Shown piece after piece: positions 15,697 to 24,753 of a stretch of DNA of 53,725 nucleotides (position 1 is the first letter of the stretch; the number at the start of each line of letters is the position of its first letter). Made by a program: the position numbers and the translations under genes. Origin of the DNA: Armatimonadota bacterium (GTDB lineage: Bacteria > Armatimonadota > Hebobacteria > CAIYQO01); the NCBI GenBank assembly GCA_029553475.1, contig JAKPKV010000068.1, positions 1-53,725 of the forward strand. The letters run 5' to 3'. A model generated the notes under the pieces. The model did not search any database. It saw nothing but the letters and a program-made list of their open reading frames with translations, and was not told the origin of the DNA.

Positions 15697-17081
15697 GGAT
15701 TGTACTCCCATTGCATGTCGAGTTTGACTGTTGCGGCCGTCGTTGACACCATTTTTACGCGGTCGGCAATGCGAAATCCTGCCACCCAGATAATTCCGCG
15801 CGCATCCAGCACCACGGGAATACGCCCGCGCAGCCGTTTGGGCACGCCGGCGTCCACGAAAATGTCCTGCAGCTTCCGCGAGCCGGGGGCGCCAAAGGGG
15901 CGGTAGCGGTCGCCCGGCTGCCAGCCGCGCACGGTGAGTGGGGGGTCCGCGGATGCGGCATCCAGCACGGCTTCATCGCCGCCGACCAGCGGCAGCGGGC
16001 GCGGTGAACGGACGGCGGTGAGGCGGCCGATGCCCGGAAAATGCAGCGCGCCCGGTGACGGGAGCGCCTGCGGGGGAATGGTGATCTCCGCATTTCCCGC
16101 GGGGAGAAAGAGGAGCGCCCCCTCTTCGCGCACGACGCGCAGGCCGGGCAGGTGCACGGCCTCACGCGGCTGGAGGGCCTCAATGGCCGCCAGATGCGCG
16201 TAGCCGATGTCCTCACGCGCGCCGCGGGCATCGGCAATCGCCAGGCGCCAGACCCGCCAGCGGAGGGCGCGCGCCTCGTCAGCCAGGAACGGCAGCATGA
16301 TACCGTCCGGTATGGGGACGCGCACCGCGCGGTAGCGGCTTTCCGCCAGACCATCGAGGTATGCCGCATCCGCGCGCGCCAGCTCCGCCAGGTTCGCCAA
16401 TCGTTCGCGCAGGCGGGGGGCGTAGTCGCGCTCCAGCAGCGGCAGCAGGTCATGGCGAATGCGATTGCGGAAGAACGCGGTCGAAAGGTTCGTGGCATCC
16501 AGGCGGAAAGGCAGGTTCCGCGCCGCGGCATACGTTTCGATCTCCCGGCGCCAGCAGGAAAGGAGCGGGCGAACGATGTCGCCGCGCCGGGGGGGAATGC
16601 CGCGCAAGCCGGTGAGGCCGGCGCCGCGCAGCAGGCGCATGAGGACGGTTTCCGCCTGATCGTCCGCGGTGTGCGCGGTCGCGATGCGCGTGCAGTCGGC
16701 GTCGGCGGCCATGGCGCGCAACGCGGCATACCGCAAGGTCCGCGCGGCGTCTTCCACCGACTCGCCGGTCTCCGCCACGCGCGCCGGGACATCCACCGCG
16801 CGCAGCAGGAACGGCAGACCGTAGCTCGCCGCGCGCGCGCTGACGAAGGCGGCATCCTCCGCCGCGTCCGCGCGGAGACGGTGATTCACGTGCGCCACCG
16901 CCAGCCGCACGCCCATGGCCGGGGCGACTTCCGTCGCCAGCAGATGCAGCATCACCGCCGAGTCCACCCCGCCGGAGACGGCGAGCAGCAGCCGCGCGCC
17001 ATGCTCCCACAGGCCCTGCGCCTGTACGGTGGTGATGATACGCGGGGCAATCTCGTCAGTCTGTCTCGGATGCGCGGCCAT
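15675..17081 (-). CDS. tilS: tRNA(Ile)-lysidine synthase
   Basis: The 468-aa enzyme attaches lysine to C34 of the CAU-anticodon tRNA-Ile so that it reads AUA. The PP-loop LLAVSGGVDSAVMLHLL is near the N-terminus. The family segments RLAVAHVNHRLRADAAEDAA, CTRIATAHTADDQAETVLMR and LLRGAGLTGLRGI follow, with a C-terminal substrate domain (LQDIFVDAGVPKRLRGRIPV). I place the start at the ATG at 17081; the frame is open to a TTG at 17102. A TATAAT at 17091-17096 lies 9 bp before this ATG, which argues for the shorter start and a near-leaderless message. The C-terminus runs into galK. Confidence 0.94.
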   Translation of the reverse strand: MAAHPRQTDEIAPRIITTVQAQGLWEHGARLLLAVSGGVDSAVMLHLLATEVAPAMGVRLAVAHVNHRLRADAAEDAAFVSARAASYGLPFLLRAVDVPARVAETGESVEDAARTLRYAALRAMAADADCTRIATAHTADDQAETVLMRLLRGAGLTGLRGIPPRRGDIVRPLLSCWRREIETYAAARNLPFRLDATNLSTAFFRNRIRHDLLPLLERDYAPRLRERLANLAELARADAAYLDGLAESRYRAVRVPIPDGIMLPFLADEARALRWRVWRLAIADARGAREDIGYAHLAAIEALQPREAVHLPGLRVVREEGALLFLPAGNAEITIPPQALPSPGALHFPGIGRLTAVRSPRPLPLVGGDEAVLDAASADPPLTVRGWQPGDRYRPFGAPGSRKLQDIFVDAGVPKRLRGRIPVVLDARGIIWVAGFRIADRVKMVSTTAATVKLDMQWEYNPWRSKVF

Positions 17082-17090
17082 GACGCGTCT

Positions 17091-17096
17091 ATTATA
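17091..17096 (-). promoter_or_regulatory. -10 box close to the tilS start
   Basis: TATAAT on the minus strand lies 9 bp before the tilS ATG. It is divergent from the murJ promoter at 17122-17150. Confidence 0.45.
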
Positions 17097-17121
17097 GCGC
17101 AAAGCGCCGTAGCCGGCTTCA

Positions 17122-17150
17122 TTGCCATTTCACGTGGTATGCTTTATACT
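17122..17150 (+). promoter_or_regulatory. Promoter for murJ
   Basis: TTGCCA (17122-17127) and TATACT (17145-17150) are spaced by 17 bp. The murJ ATG is 80 bp downstream. Confidence 0.65.
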
Positions 17151-17230
17151 GCCAACCGCGTAACGGCCCTTTCGATCATCGCCAGATCGGATCGCGCGCG
17201 CAGCACCACATCACCGTAAAGGAGCAGGGC

Positions 17231-19021
17231 ATGGTCACATCCCCGGATGACGAGGGAGTTGCCGCGACGAGTGGCGCCAACGGCGACGTCGCGTCATCAG
17301 CAATGTCCACGGTCGCGAAAGGCGCGCTCATCCTCTCCCTCGGCACGCTCGTCAGCCGTATTCTGGGATGGTACCGGGAGAAGCTGCTGCTGGGCACCTA
17401 CGGCGACTCCGACATCAACGGCGCCTACATCGCCGCCTTCAATGTGCCCGACCTGCTCTATTATCTGCTGGCGGGCGGCGCGCTCGGCGCGGCCTTCATC
17501 CCGGTCTTTTCCGGCTATATCGCCAAAGGCAATCAGAAGGACGCCAATAAGGTCGGCAGCACCATCGCCAACCTGATGCTGGTGGCGATTGCCGTGGGCA
17601 CGGTCATTCAGCTGCTGTTCACGCCCTTTTTCGTGAGGCTGATCGCGCCGTGGTATACGCCGGGGTCGGAGGTATTCACCCTCACCGTGAACCTCACGCG
17701 CATCCTGTGCTTCATGGTCTTTTTCACCGCGCTCTCCGGGTTGCTGACCGGGATGTTGAATTCGTACCACCACTTCCTGGCGACCACGCTGGTCTGGAAC
17801 ACCTACAACCTGGGCATCATTTTCGGGCTGCTCTACCTGCGCCAGTTCGAGTGGGGTCCGCATGGCATTTATGGTGTGGCGCTGGGCGTCATTATCGGCG
17901 CCTTCAGCATGGTCGCCATTCAGTTCCCGGTGCTGTGTAAGTACGGCTTTCGGTACGCGCCGATCATGGACCTGCGGCACGAGGGCGTGCGCCGCGTGCT
18001 GACCTACTTCGTCCCGGTGATGATCGCCTTCACGTTGGGCATGGCCACCTTGCAGACGATCCCGGGCATCCTGGCTACCAAACTCGGCCCCCCGGTGGTG
18101 GCGGATATGCGCGCCGCGACCCGGCTGGTGCTGCTGCCGATGGGGATCTTCGCGGTGGCGATCTCCACCGCCGCGTTCCCGCGGCTGGCGCAGCAGGTGG
18201 CGCTCGGGCAGACGGACGAGTTTCGCGCCACGCTGGTGCATGCCATCAAAGCCGTGCTGGTGCTCACCATCCCCGCGGTGGTCGGCATCTTCGTGCTGGC
18301 CGAGCCGATGAATTTCCTGCTGTGGGGCGGCGATGAGTATGGCGCGAACGGCGTGCGCGCGGCGTCCTACGCCACCATGCTGCTTGCCGCCGCCCTGCTG
18401 GGCCTCAGCCTGATGCAGATCGTCAACCGCGCCTTTTTCTCGCTGGGGAAGAATTACGTGCCGATGCTGGTCGCGCTGGGCGTCGTGCTGGTGAATATCC
18501 CGTTGGCGCTGTGGCTCATGCACACGCCATTGCAGTATGGCGGCATCTCGTTGGCCGCCAGCGTGACGCTGGTCCTGGGCTGCGCCGTGCTCATTGACCT
18601 GCTGCGGCGCCAGTTGGGCGGCATCAACGGGCGCTCGATCGCCATCCTGACCGCCAAGGTGCTGCTGGCGTCAACGCTGATGGGCGTGGCGGTTTACTTC
18701 GTTGCCCGCCTGGAGCCGCTCACCCCGCGCTTCCGCTACACCGAGACCGCCAACCTGCCCGCGGCGGAGCTGGAGGCGCTGCGCCAGGACGACATCGGCC
18801 CGCATCTGCGCTGGGCGGCCCCCAGCGTGCCGGAGACCAAGAGCGTGGGCGCCCACGGCAAGCTGATCGTGCCGCGCGTAAAATTGGCGCTGCAGGTGCT
18901 GGTGAGCCTGGTCGTGGCGGTGGTCGTCTATCTCGGGGCGCTCTACGCGCTGCGCGTGCAAGAGTTGACGATCATCACGTCGCGCGTGTTCGGGCGTCTC
19001 CGGCGACGGCGGACGGCGTGA
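17231..19021 (+). CDS. murJ: Lipid II flippase MurJ
   Basis: The 596-aa membrane protein of the MOP superfamily flips lipid II across the inner membrane for peptidoglycan synthesis. The MurJ N-terminal signature is clear: TLVSRILGWYREKLLLGTYG, then AAFNVPDLLYYLLAGGALGA and AFIPVFSGYI. About 14 hydrophobic segments follow. It is longer than the usual 510-530 residues because of about 28 extra N-terminal residues and an insertion between the last two membrane helices (about 520-560). The start has an AAAGGAG site. No gene follows on the same strand; a hairpin lies 38 bp beyond the stop. Confidence 0.93.
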   Translation: MVTSPDDEGVAATSGANGDVASSAMSTVAKGALILSLGTLVSRILGWYREKLLLGTYGDSDINGAYIAAFNVPDLLYYLLAGGALGAAFIPVFSGYIAKGNQKDANKVGSTIANLMLVAIAVGTVIQLLFTPFFVRLIAPWYTPGSEVFTLTVNLTRILCFMVFFTALSGLLTGMLNSYHHFLATTLVWNTYNLGIIFGLLYLRQFEWGPHGIYGVALGVIIGAFSMVAIQFPVLCKYGFRYAPIMDLRHEGVRRVLTYFVPVMIAFTLGMATLQTIPGILATKLGPPVVADMRAATRLVLLPMGIFAVAISTAAFPRLAQQVALGQTDEFRATLVHAIKAVLVLTIPAVVGIFVLAEPMNFLLWGGDEYGANGVRAASYATMLLAAALLGLSLMQIVNRAFFSLGKNYVPMLVALGVVLVNIPLALWLMHTPLQYGGISLAASVTLVLGCAVLIDLLRRQLGGINGRSIAILTAKVLLASTLMGVAVYFVARLEPLTPRFRYTETANLPAAELEALRQDDIGPHLRWAAPSVPETKSVGAHGKLIVPRVKLALQVLVSLVVAVVVYLGALYALRVQELTIITSRVFGRLRRRRTA

Positions 19022-19058
19022 ACGCCCCGCGCCCGCGCCAGCGTCCCAACCAAATGCA

Positions 19059-19088
19059 GACCGCCGGACGTCTACTGGTCCGGCGGTC
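19059..19088. terminator. Hairpin between convergent murJ and rpmB
   Basis: A perfect 10-bp stem (GACCGCCGGA with TCCGGCGGTC) with a 10-nt loop lies between the two stops. There is no T tract; it may serve both directions. Confidence 0.55.
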
Positions 19089-19113
19089 GCGTGTCAGGGG
19101 GTGCGGCGGAAGA

Positions 19114-19308
19114 TCAGTAGGCCTTGATAACCTTGTTGGCCTTCAGGCAACTGGTGCAGACGTTCAGGCGGGAGGGGGTGCCGCTGGCATCACGCACGCG
19201 CACTTTCTGGATATTCGGCTTCCAGGTACGCTTGGTGCGGATATGCGAATGGCTGATGCTATGGCCGGTGATGGCGCCTTTGCCGCAAACTTCACAAACA
19301 TATCCCAT
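19114..19308 (-). CDS. rpmB: 50S ribosomal protein L28
   Basis: This is a 64-aa zinc-type L28. CEVCGKG near the N-terminus and CTSCLKANKV near the C-terminus give the two CxxC pairs. HSHIRTKRTWKPNIQKVRV is the family core. I choose the ATG at 19308 because it lies 8 bp after GAGGAG; a GTG three codons upstream is too close to that site. It has its own strong promoter at 19365-19393. Confidence 0.95.
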   Translation of the reverse strand: MGYVCEVCGKGAITGHSISHSHIRTKRTWKPNIQKVRVRDASGTPSRLNVCTSCLKANKVIKAY

Positions 19309-19364
19309 CGGAATCACTCCTCGTCAATAACCGTCGCCGAGCACGCCCGGACGCACGGACACGC

Positions 19365-19393
19365 ATTATAGCAGGCTTTGCGGAGACGTGCAA
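19365..19393 (-). promoter_or_regulatory. Promoter for rpmB
   Basis: On the minus strand TTGCAC (19393-19388) and a perfect TATAAT (19370-19365) are spaced by 17 bp. They lie between the stop of the sigma/GGDEF gene and rpmB. Confidence 0.7.
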
Positions 19394-19407
19394 GGGGATT
19401 GGCCGCA

Positions 19408-20751
19408 TTACCGCGCGGGCGCGGCCGGCCGCATGGCGGCGCCCTGGGCGCTGAAGGGGCCGCGTGCGACGGCGGTTGCCAGCGCGAGGTGGGCGCGTTT
19501 GACCAGCACGTCAGCCATGGCGCCGTCCATGGGGAACACGGCATAGCCAATGGTGATTTCCACGGGCTCCGGCTGATCGGCGAAGGGCGCCCGATCCCGC
19601 CGAGACGCGGTCTGGCAGAGCCGTTCGCCGAGGACGCGGGCTTCGCGGCCGGTGTGCGGCAGCAACAGGCCGAAGGTGCCGTCACCCAGGTACCCGATGA
19701 GATCCACCACGCGGGTGCTGTCGCGCAGCCAGCGTCCGATGCCGGTCAGCAGGAGGCGGTCGTCCTCGCGATCTTTCACATGGATGAGCATCAGGGTGAA
19801 GTTCGTGGGGTAGCGCTGGCTGCGCGCGATTTCTTCCTTCACGCGCAGGTGAATATACATGCCGGAATGTACGCCGGTGAAGGCGTCGAACGTGGGGATA
19901 TCGGCGGGGATGCCGGATGATGCGGGTTCGTGTCCCTGCGCTTTCACCTCGGCCTGTTCTTCCAGGGTCGTTTTAATCTTCGCGATGGCGCGGCGCAGCA
20001 AATAGGAGGCGTAATTGACGGAGATGCCAAGCTGGCGGGCGATCTCCGTCTGGGTCTGGTCATCGAAGAAATAGTGTCGCACCACCTTCTGCTCAAGGAT
20101 TTTCAACTGGCTGATGGCATCTTCAAGGACGATTTGATCCTCGATGGGCAGGTGATAGCTTTCGGTGTTCATGGGCTGGGCTTGCTCTTTTTCGAGCAGG
20201 CTGATATCGCCATCGCTCGCCCCATCAGTCGGGGGACTGAGCGATGCCACGTGATTCAGCTCTCGGGCGGCGAGCACGTTATGCACCGACTGCAGCGGGA
20301 CGCCGAGCAGGTCGGCGATTTCTTCCGGCATCGGTTCGCGGCCAAGCTCCTGCGTGAGCTGCTCGGTGGCGCGCAGCACCTTCGCGTTGAGTTCCTGGAC
20401 CCAGGCCGGCTGGCGGATGAGGCGTCCACGGTCGCGCAGGTAGTGTTGAATCTGGCTGGTGATGAGGTGGCTGGCGTAGGTGGTGAATTTCACGCCGCGT
20501 TCAGGATCGAACAGGTCCACGGCGTTCAGCAGGCCGATGGTGCCTTCCTGGATCAGGTCTTCCAACGATTCTCCCAGGCCGCTGAAGCGCCGGGTGAGGC
20601 TGTGGACCAGATGGAGGTGTTGGCAGACGAGCTGGTCACGCACCGCCACCTCTCGACTCTGACGATATTGCCGGAAACGCGCCAGCATGTCGCCGGCGTC
20701 GCCCGCGGGCGCAGACGCGTCTTCCTGGTTCGCAAGCGGATGGTATGTCAT
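19408..20751 (-). CDS. Sigma-70 family sigma factor fused to a degenerate GGDEF-like domain
   Basis: This is a 447-aa protein. Residues about 35-110 are sigma region 2 (SLEDLIQEGTIGLLNAVDLF, FDPERGVKFTTYASHLI, RGRLIRQP). Residues 120-170 resemble region 3, and 205-262 region 4 with the helix-turn-helix TQTEIARQLGISVNYASYLL. After a linker, residues 288-435 follow the diguanylate-cyclase fold: DAFTGVHSGMYIHLRVKEEI in place of the DxLTGL opening, LGDGTFGLLLP (355-365) in place of GGDEF, and ITIGYAVFP then KRAHLALATA at the end. GGDEF is changed to LGDGT, so catalysis is unlikely; it may bind a nucleotide. The ATG overlaps the stop of pilC by 1 bp (TGATG), so the two are translated together. Confidence 0.85.
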   Translation of the reverse strand: MTYHPLANQEDASAPAGDAGDMLARFRQYRQSREVAVRDQLVCQHLHLVHSLTRRFSGLGESLEDLIQEGTIGLLNAVDLFDPERGVKFTTYASHLITSQIQHYLRDRGRLIRQPAWVQELNAKVLRATEQLTQELGREPMPEEIADLLGVPLQSVHNVLAARELNHVASLSPPTDGASDGDISLLEKEQAQPMNTESYHLPIEDQIVLEDAISQLKILEQKVVRHYFFDDQTQTEIARQLGISVNYASYLLRRAIAKIKTTLEEQAEVKAQGHEPASSGIPADIPTFDAFTGVHSGMYIHLRVKEEIARSQRYPTNFTLMLIHVKDREDDRLLLTGIGRWLRDSTRVVDLIGYLGDGTFGLLLPHTGREARVLGERLCQTASRRDRAPFADQPEPVEITIGYAVFPMDGAMADVLVKRAHLALATAVARGPFSAQGAAMRPAAPAR

Positions 20752-21965
20752 CAGTGAATATTGCCTACTAACGCGTAAATGGGGGCGATCACACTCACGG
20801 CGATGAAGCCGACGAGGACGCCGATGAAGACGATGAGCACCGGTTCCAGCAGTGATGCCAGACCTTTGAGCGTTGAATCTACTTCCGATTCGTAGAAATC
20901 GGAGACTTTGATGAGCATCTGATCCAGACGTCCCGTTTCTTCCCCGACGGAGATCATCTGGGTGACCATGAGCGGGAAAATCGTGCTGCCCTGCATGGGG
21001 TCGCTGATCTTCTCGCCTTCCTTCACGCTGGTGCAGGCTTGCTCGATCACCTGGGCGACGGCACGGTTGCCAGCGGTATCCGCGGTGATCTCCAACGCCC
21101 GCAGCACCGAGACGCCGGCGGCGACAAGGGTGCCGAAGGTGCGCGTGAAGCGAGAGATCGCGACTTTCAGGATGATATCGCCGAAAATCGGGATGCGGAG
21201 CTTCACGCGGTCCAGGTGCAGCGCGCCGGTCTCGGTGCGGCCATACAGATAGGTACCGGCGATCAGGCCGGCGATACTACCGAGGACCAGGTACCAATAT
21301 TTTTTCGTCGCGGTGGCGAAACCGAGCATGAACGCGGTGGACATCGGCAGTTTCGTGATGCCCATATCGTCAAAGATGCGCTGGAACTGCGGCAGCACCC
21401 ACCACATCATGACGCCCATGACACCGATCGCGAAGATCATCACCACCGAGGGATACATCATGGCGGCGCGGACTTTATTGCGCATCTCCAGCTCTTTTTC
21501 CAGGAAGGTTGAGAGCCGGTCCAGTACCTGGTCAAGGATGCCGCCCATTTCCGCGGCGCGCACCATGTTGATGTAAAGCCTGGAGAAGACGCGCGGATGT
21601 TTCGCCAGCGCCTCCGTGAGGCTGGCGCCGCCGTGGACATCTTTGCGCACGCTGGCCAGCGCTTCCTGCAGCACAGGGTCTTTCGTCTGCCGCTGCAGGA
21701 TATCCAGGCATTTCAGCACGCTCAAGCCGGCGTCAATCATGGTGGCGAACTGCCGGCTGAATGCGACCAGCTCCTTCATGTTGACGCGGCTGAAGCTGCG
21801 GAAGAAGTCGGTCAGGTTCGAGGGCGGGGGAATCTCATTGATCCCGACGATGTGGTAACGCAGGTCGGTCAGCTTGGCGCGCACGGTTTCGAGGTCGTCA
21901 GCTTCGAGCGTCCCGGCATAGGGGCGCCCCATGTTGTCAATGGCAGTGTATCGAAACCAGGGCAT
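20751..21965 (-). CDS. Type IV pilus / type II secretion inner-membrane platform protein
   Basis: This is a 404-aa PilC/GspF-family protein. It opens with MPWFRYTAIDNMGRPYAGTL. It has two GspF domains, the first with FSRQFATMIDAGLSVLKCLD and the second with FTRTFGTLVAAGVSVLRALE, and three membrane helices, with the last at VLIVFIGVLVGFIAVSVIAP. It is the platform on which pilus ATPases act during pseudopilus assembly. I choose the ATG at 21965, preceded by GGGAG, rather than one nine codons upstream. The downstream sigma/GGDEF gene is translationally coupled to it. A prepilin-like gene lies 1.6 kb away. Confidence 0.93.
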   Translation of the reverse strand: MPWFRYTAIDNMGRPYAGTLEADDLETVRAKLTDLRYHIVGINEIPPPSNLTDFFRSFSRVNMKELVAFSRQFATMIDAGLSVLKCLDILQRQTKDPVLQEALASVRKDVHGGASLTEALAKHPRVFSRLYINMVRAAEMGGILDQVLDRLSTFLEKELEMRNKVRAAMMYPSVVMIFAIGVMGVMMWWVLPQFQRIFDDMGITKLPMSTAFMLGFATATKKYWYLVLGSIAGLIAGTYLYGRTETGALHLDRVKLRIPIFGDIILKVAISRFTRTFGTLVAAGVSVLRALEITADTAGNRAVAQVIEQACTSVKEGEKISDPMQGSTIFPLMVTQMISVGEETGRLDQMLIKVSDFYESEVDSTLKGLASLLEPVLIVFIGVLVGFIAVSVIAPIYALVGNIH

Positions 21966-22144
21966 GCAGACTCCCTTCGGCGATGATAGCACACGGCATG
22001 GCGTTCCGCGCGTTCAGCTTCCCGCGCATCCGATGCATGAGTGAACCTGCCAGTAAGACCCGTTCCCGCGGCGCGCGGGAGCGCTTACCCGCATAGTACC
22101 ATATTCCATACCAGATGACCAGTCTCGCGATCCTTTCCGCGCGG

Positions 22145-23212
22145 CTACAGCACGATCATCGCTTTGATGACGCCGTCCCGATACTGATGCACCAGCTCCA
22201 TGCCCTCGGCGACCCGCTCGAGCGGGAAGCGGTGCGTGACGATCTTTTCCGGCGCGATCTGTCCGGTGGCCATCAGGCGGATGGTGGCGTCGAGCGCCTG
22301 ATTCGAGCGGCGGGCCATGATGATCGTGAGCTCTTTCCGGCGGACAGGGTGCACCCACAGGCTGATGCGGTCCACCGCGGGGATGCCGATGATCACCGCC
22401 GTGCCGGCGGGGCGCACGCAGAGGGTGGCATCGTCAATGGCGGCCTGCTCACCGGCGGCGTCAAAGGCGATGTCAATGGGACCGGTGGCGGCGATGCGCT
22501 CCACGGCACCGCCGTCGCGCGGATCGAGCACCAAGTCCGCGCCGAAGCGTTGCGCGGCCGCGCGGCGCTCGGGAATGGGATCGGTCATGGCGATAAACGA
22601 CGCGCCGGCCGCGCGCGCGGCCATCATCGTCACCAGGCCAATCGGCCCACAGCCCATGATGGCGAGGCGGTCGCCCAGCTTCAGCGGCGCCATGTTGACG
22701 GCGTGGATGCCGACCGCCATCGGCTCCAGCGTCGCCGCCGCTTCGAAGGAGACGTGGTCGGGAATGGGCACGCACTGCTCCGGCGCATAGCAGTGGTATT
22801 CCTCAAAGGTGCCGTCAATCGGCGGCGTGCCGAGAAAGCGCACATGCGGGCAGCAGTTCGGGCGGCCGATGCGGCACGCGTGGCACGCGCCGCACGATTT
22901 CGCCGGCTCCAGCGCCACGCGCTGGCCGACCGCCAATCCGGTGACGCCGTCACCGAGCGCGGCAATCTCGCCGGCCGGCTCGTGGCCGAGGAGGTAGGGG
23001 AACTCCACCACGGCATCGCCGATGCGCCCATCCAGGTAGTAGTGGACATCGCTGCCGCAGATGCCGATGGCGCGCAAACGCACCAGCACTTCGCCGAGTC
23101 CGGGGCGGGGTGTGGGTTTTTCCTGAATCTCGACCCGGCGCAGGCCGGTCATCACCGCCGCGCGCATCGTCGCGGGGATCGTCATACTGTTGGCAAGGGG
23201 ATTCGTCGTCAT
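22145..23212 (-). CDS. Zinc-dependent alcohol (polyol/sorbitol-type) dehydrogenase
   Basis: This 355-aa medium-chain dehydrogenase oxidises a sugar alcohol with NAD(P). The catalytic zinc site is seen as GICGSDVHYY and LGHEPAGEI. Structural-zinc cysteines are in SCGACHACRIGRPNCC, and the Rossmann loop is MGCGPIGLVTMM. The GSDVHYYLDGRIGD stretch and EPMAVGIHAV are typical of sorbitol/xylitol dehydrogenases. The exact substrate is not shown by the sequence. A GAGGGA site precedes the ATG at 23212. There is no close operon partner. Confidence 0.9.
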   Translation of the reverse strand: MTTNPLANSMTIPATMRAAVMTGLRRVEIQEKPTPRPGLGEVLVRLRAIGICGSDVHYYLDGRIGDAVVEFPYLLGHEPAGEIAALGDGVTGLAVGQRVALEPAKSCGACHACRIGRPNCCPHVRFLGTPPIDGTFEEYHCYAPEQCVPIPDHVSFEAAATLEPMAVGIHAVNMAPLKLGDRLAIMGCGPIGLVTMMAARAAGASFIAMTDPIPERRAAAQRFGADLVLDPRDGGAVERIAATGPIDIAFDAAGEQAAIDDATLCVRPAGTAVIIGIPAVDRISLWVHPVRRKELTIIMARRSNQALDATIRLMATGQIAPEKIVTHRFPLERVAEGMELVHQYRDGVIKAMIVL

Positions 23213-23602
23213 CGTATTCCCTCATTTCGGCGTGGCGGTGATGATTCCTGCCATCAGCCAAAGCGCGCGTGGGGAAAAACTTTTCATCGTTGCGCCCGCC
23301 GGGCCCTTCGCCGTCCGGCCCGCGGCGCCGCGCGACCGCCGTTTCTCCCTGCCGCGCAGGGGCCTGCGGTAGAAAGCCGGTTCCACCGACGTCGCCGGGC
23401 GCTTTCCCAGCAGGCGCATACCGGCGAAACGCGAAACTCAGGGTTCAGGTACGGTGTAGAATTATAATGCGATATAAATTTTTCCGTTTAGCCGTTTATA
23501 GCTGTGGAAAAAATTGACAAGGGGCCGCTTGTTCCAGTAGTATACACCCGTTACGCAGATGTAACGCTTCCCCCACTATCTTAGTCTGAAGAAGGAGTAC
23601 GT
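23213..23602. other. Divergent intergenic region between the dehydrogenase and the prepilin-like gene
   Basis: The left 200 bp are GC-rich and contain only short overlapping open frames that I do not accept as genes. From about 23450 the sequence turns AT-rich and carries the prepilin promoter. No RNA element is recognised. Confidence 0.5.
23514..23543 (+). promoter_or_regulatory. Promoter for the prepilin-like gene
   Basis: A perfect TTGACA (23514-23519) and TAGTAT (23538-23543) are spaced by 18 bp, inside an AT-rich stretch. The ATG lies 60 bp downstream after GAAGGAG. Confidence 0.65.
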
Positions 23603-24577
23603 ATGCGAAAGGGATTTACCCTGATCGAGCTGCTTGTCGTCATCGCGATCATCGCGATCCTGGCAGCGATCCTGTTCCCGGTGTTTGCGAAGGCCCGTGA
23701 GAAGGCGCGCACCACCACCTGCCTGCAGAACGTACGGCAGATCGGCACGGCCATCCAGATGTATGTGCAGGACAACGAAGAGATGCTGCCCGGCGTGAGG
23801 GGCATAAACGATTCGTCCTGGCGCACGAACATGAACCAGTATCTGGAAGCGCCGAAGATCTTTGACTGCCCCACGCGTACGGGTGATGGCGGCGTGAACA
23901 AGCCCGAGTACGGCATGAATGGCGCGCTCTTCGCGGCGGCGCTCGGCGACATCCGCGCGCCGGAAGCCACCATCCTGGTTGCCGACTCCCTGGTAACCCC
24001 GGACACGAACATCGCCCTGCCCACCCCGGCCGCGCTGGACAAGAATCGCCACAACGGGGGCTTCAACGCGACGTTCTGTGACGGGCACGTAGACTTCGTG
24101 CGCTCGAACCTGCTGCCGTCTCTCTACACGGTGGATACCACTAACGCGCAGTTCACCACCGCCACCGGCAGCCTGAACGTGGCGCTCACCGACTTTTCGG
24201 ATCGCCTGCTGGCCGGCGGCGTCGGCAGCAGCTACCTGGCGACCATTGATTCCACCCCGGTGGTGAGCACCACCGCCAGCAACACCACCATCACCAAGAA
24301 CGATTACATCACGTATAAGGCGAGCGCGCAGTTCACCGCCGGCGGGCAGTCCATCCTTCGCGTGACGGATGACAAGGGCACCCCAGCCGACGCCGCCGAC
24401 GACACCAAGTGTCTGATCAAGCTGCCGGCGTCCGGCACCGTGGCGATGAACACTTATCTGGTCATCCGCCCGGAGCAGGGCACCGTCGTCAGCGGTCGCA
24501 GCATCAAGTACGAGGTGTTCAACGGCGCCGCGACGCCCGTCGTGCTCGCCACCTTCACCCAGGAGGGCACGGAATAA
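23603..24577 (+). CDS. Prepilin-type N-terminal methylation protein (DUF1559-like pseudopilin)
   Basis: This is a 324-aa protein. [20 protein letters not shown] is a type III prepilin signal with Glu at position +5 and one N-terminal hydrophobic helix. [20 protein letters not shown] follows, a hallmark of the many pseudopilins of Armatimonadota. The middle has [20 protein letters not shown], the H-X9-DG-type signature of this family. The last 150 residues ([20 protein letters not shown] onwards) form an extra beta-rich domain I do not recognise. It is expected to be processed by prepilin peptidase and assembled by the PilC-type platform. Its own promoter and terminator make it monocistronic. 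Confidence 0.92.
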   Translation: MRKGFTLIELLVVIAIIAILAAILFPVFAKAREKARTTTCLQNVRQIGTAIQMYVQDNEEMLPGVRGINDSSWRTNMNQYLEAPKIFDCPTRTGDGGVNKPEYGMNGALFAAALGDIRAPEATILVADSLVTPDTNIALPTPAALDKNRHNGGFNATFCDGHVDFVRSNLLPSLYTVDTTNAQFTTATGSLNVALTDFSDRLLAGGVGSSYLATIDSTPVVSTTASNTTITKNDYITYKASAQFTAGGQSILRVTDDKGTPADAADDTKCLIKLPASGTVAMNTYLVIRPEQGTVVSGRSIKYEVFNGAATPVVLATFTQEGTE

Positions 24578-24612
24578 GCCATTGCTGACAATGGGAATCT
24601 GCTAAGTCATAC

Positions 24613-24647
24613 GGGGTGGGCACCGGCAGCGGTGCCCACCCCCCTTT
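24613..24647 (+). terminator. Rho-independent terminator of the prepilin-like gene
   Basis: A perfect 12-bp stem (GGGGTGGGCACC with its complement), a 6-nt loop and a short CCTTT tail lie 36 bp after the stop. Confidence 0.75.
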
Positions 24648-24753
24648 GTGACGCGCAGGGCTTGGGGAGGCGTTTCATGGTGGGCCGCCGACGCACGTGG
24701 GGACCGGGACGACTGCCCCCAGGACTCCACTGGCCGGCGCGTCCTGTCGAGCC

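Noticed and set aside
23222-23517. Two short overlapping open frames between the dehydrogenase and the prepilin-like gene (65 aa minus, 82 aa plus)
   Set aside because: They overlap on opposite strands, have no convincing ribosome site and no recognisable domain. The minus one (MRLLGKRPATSVEPAF) has a weak hydrophobic end but not enough to call a gene.
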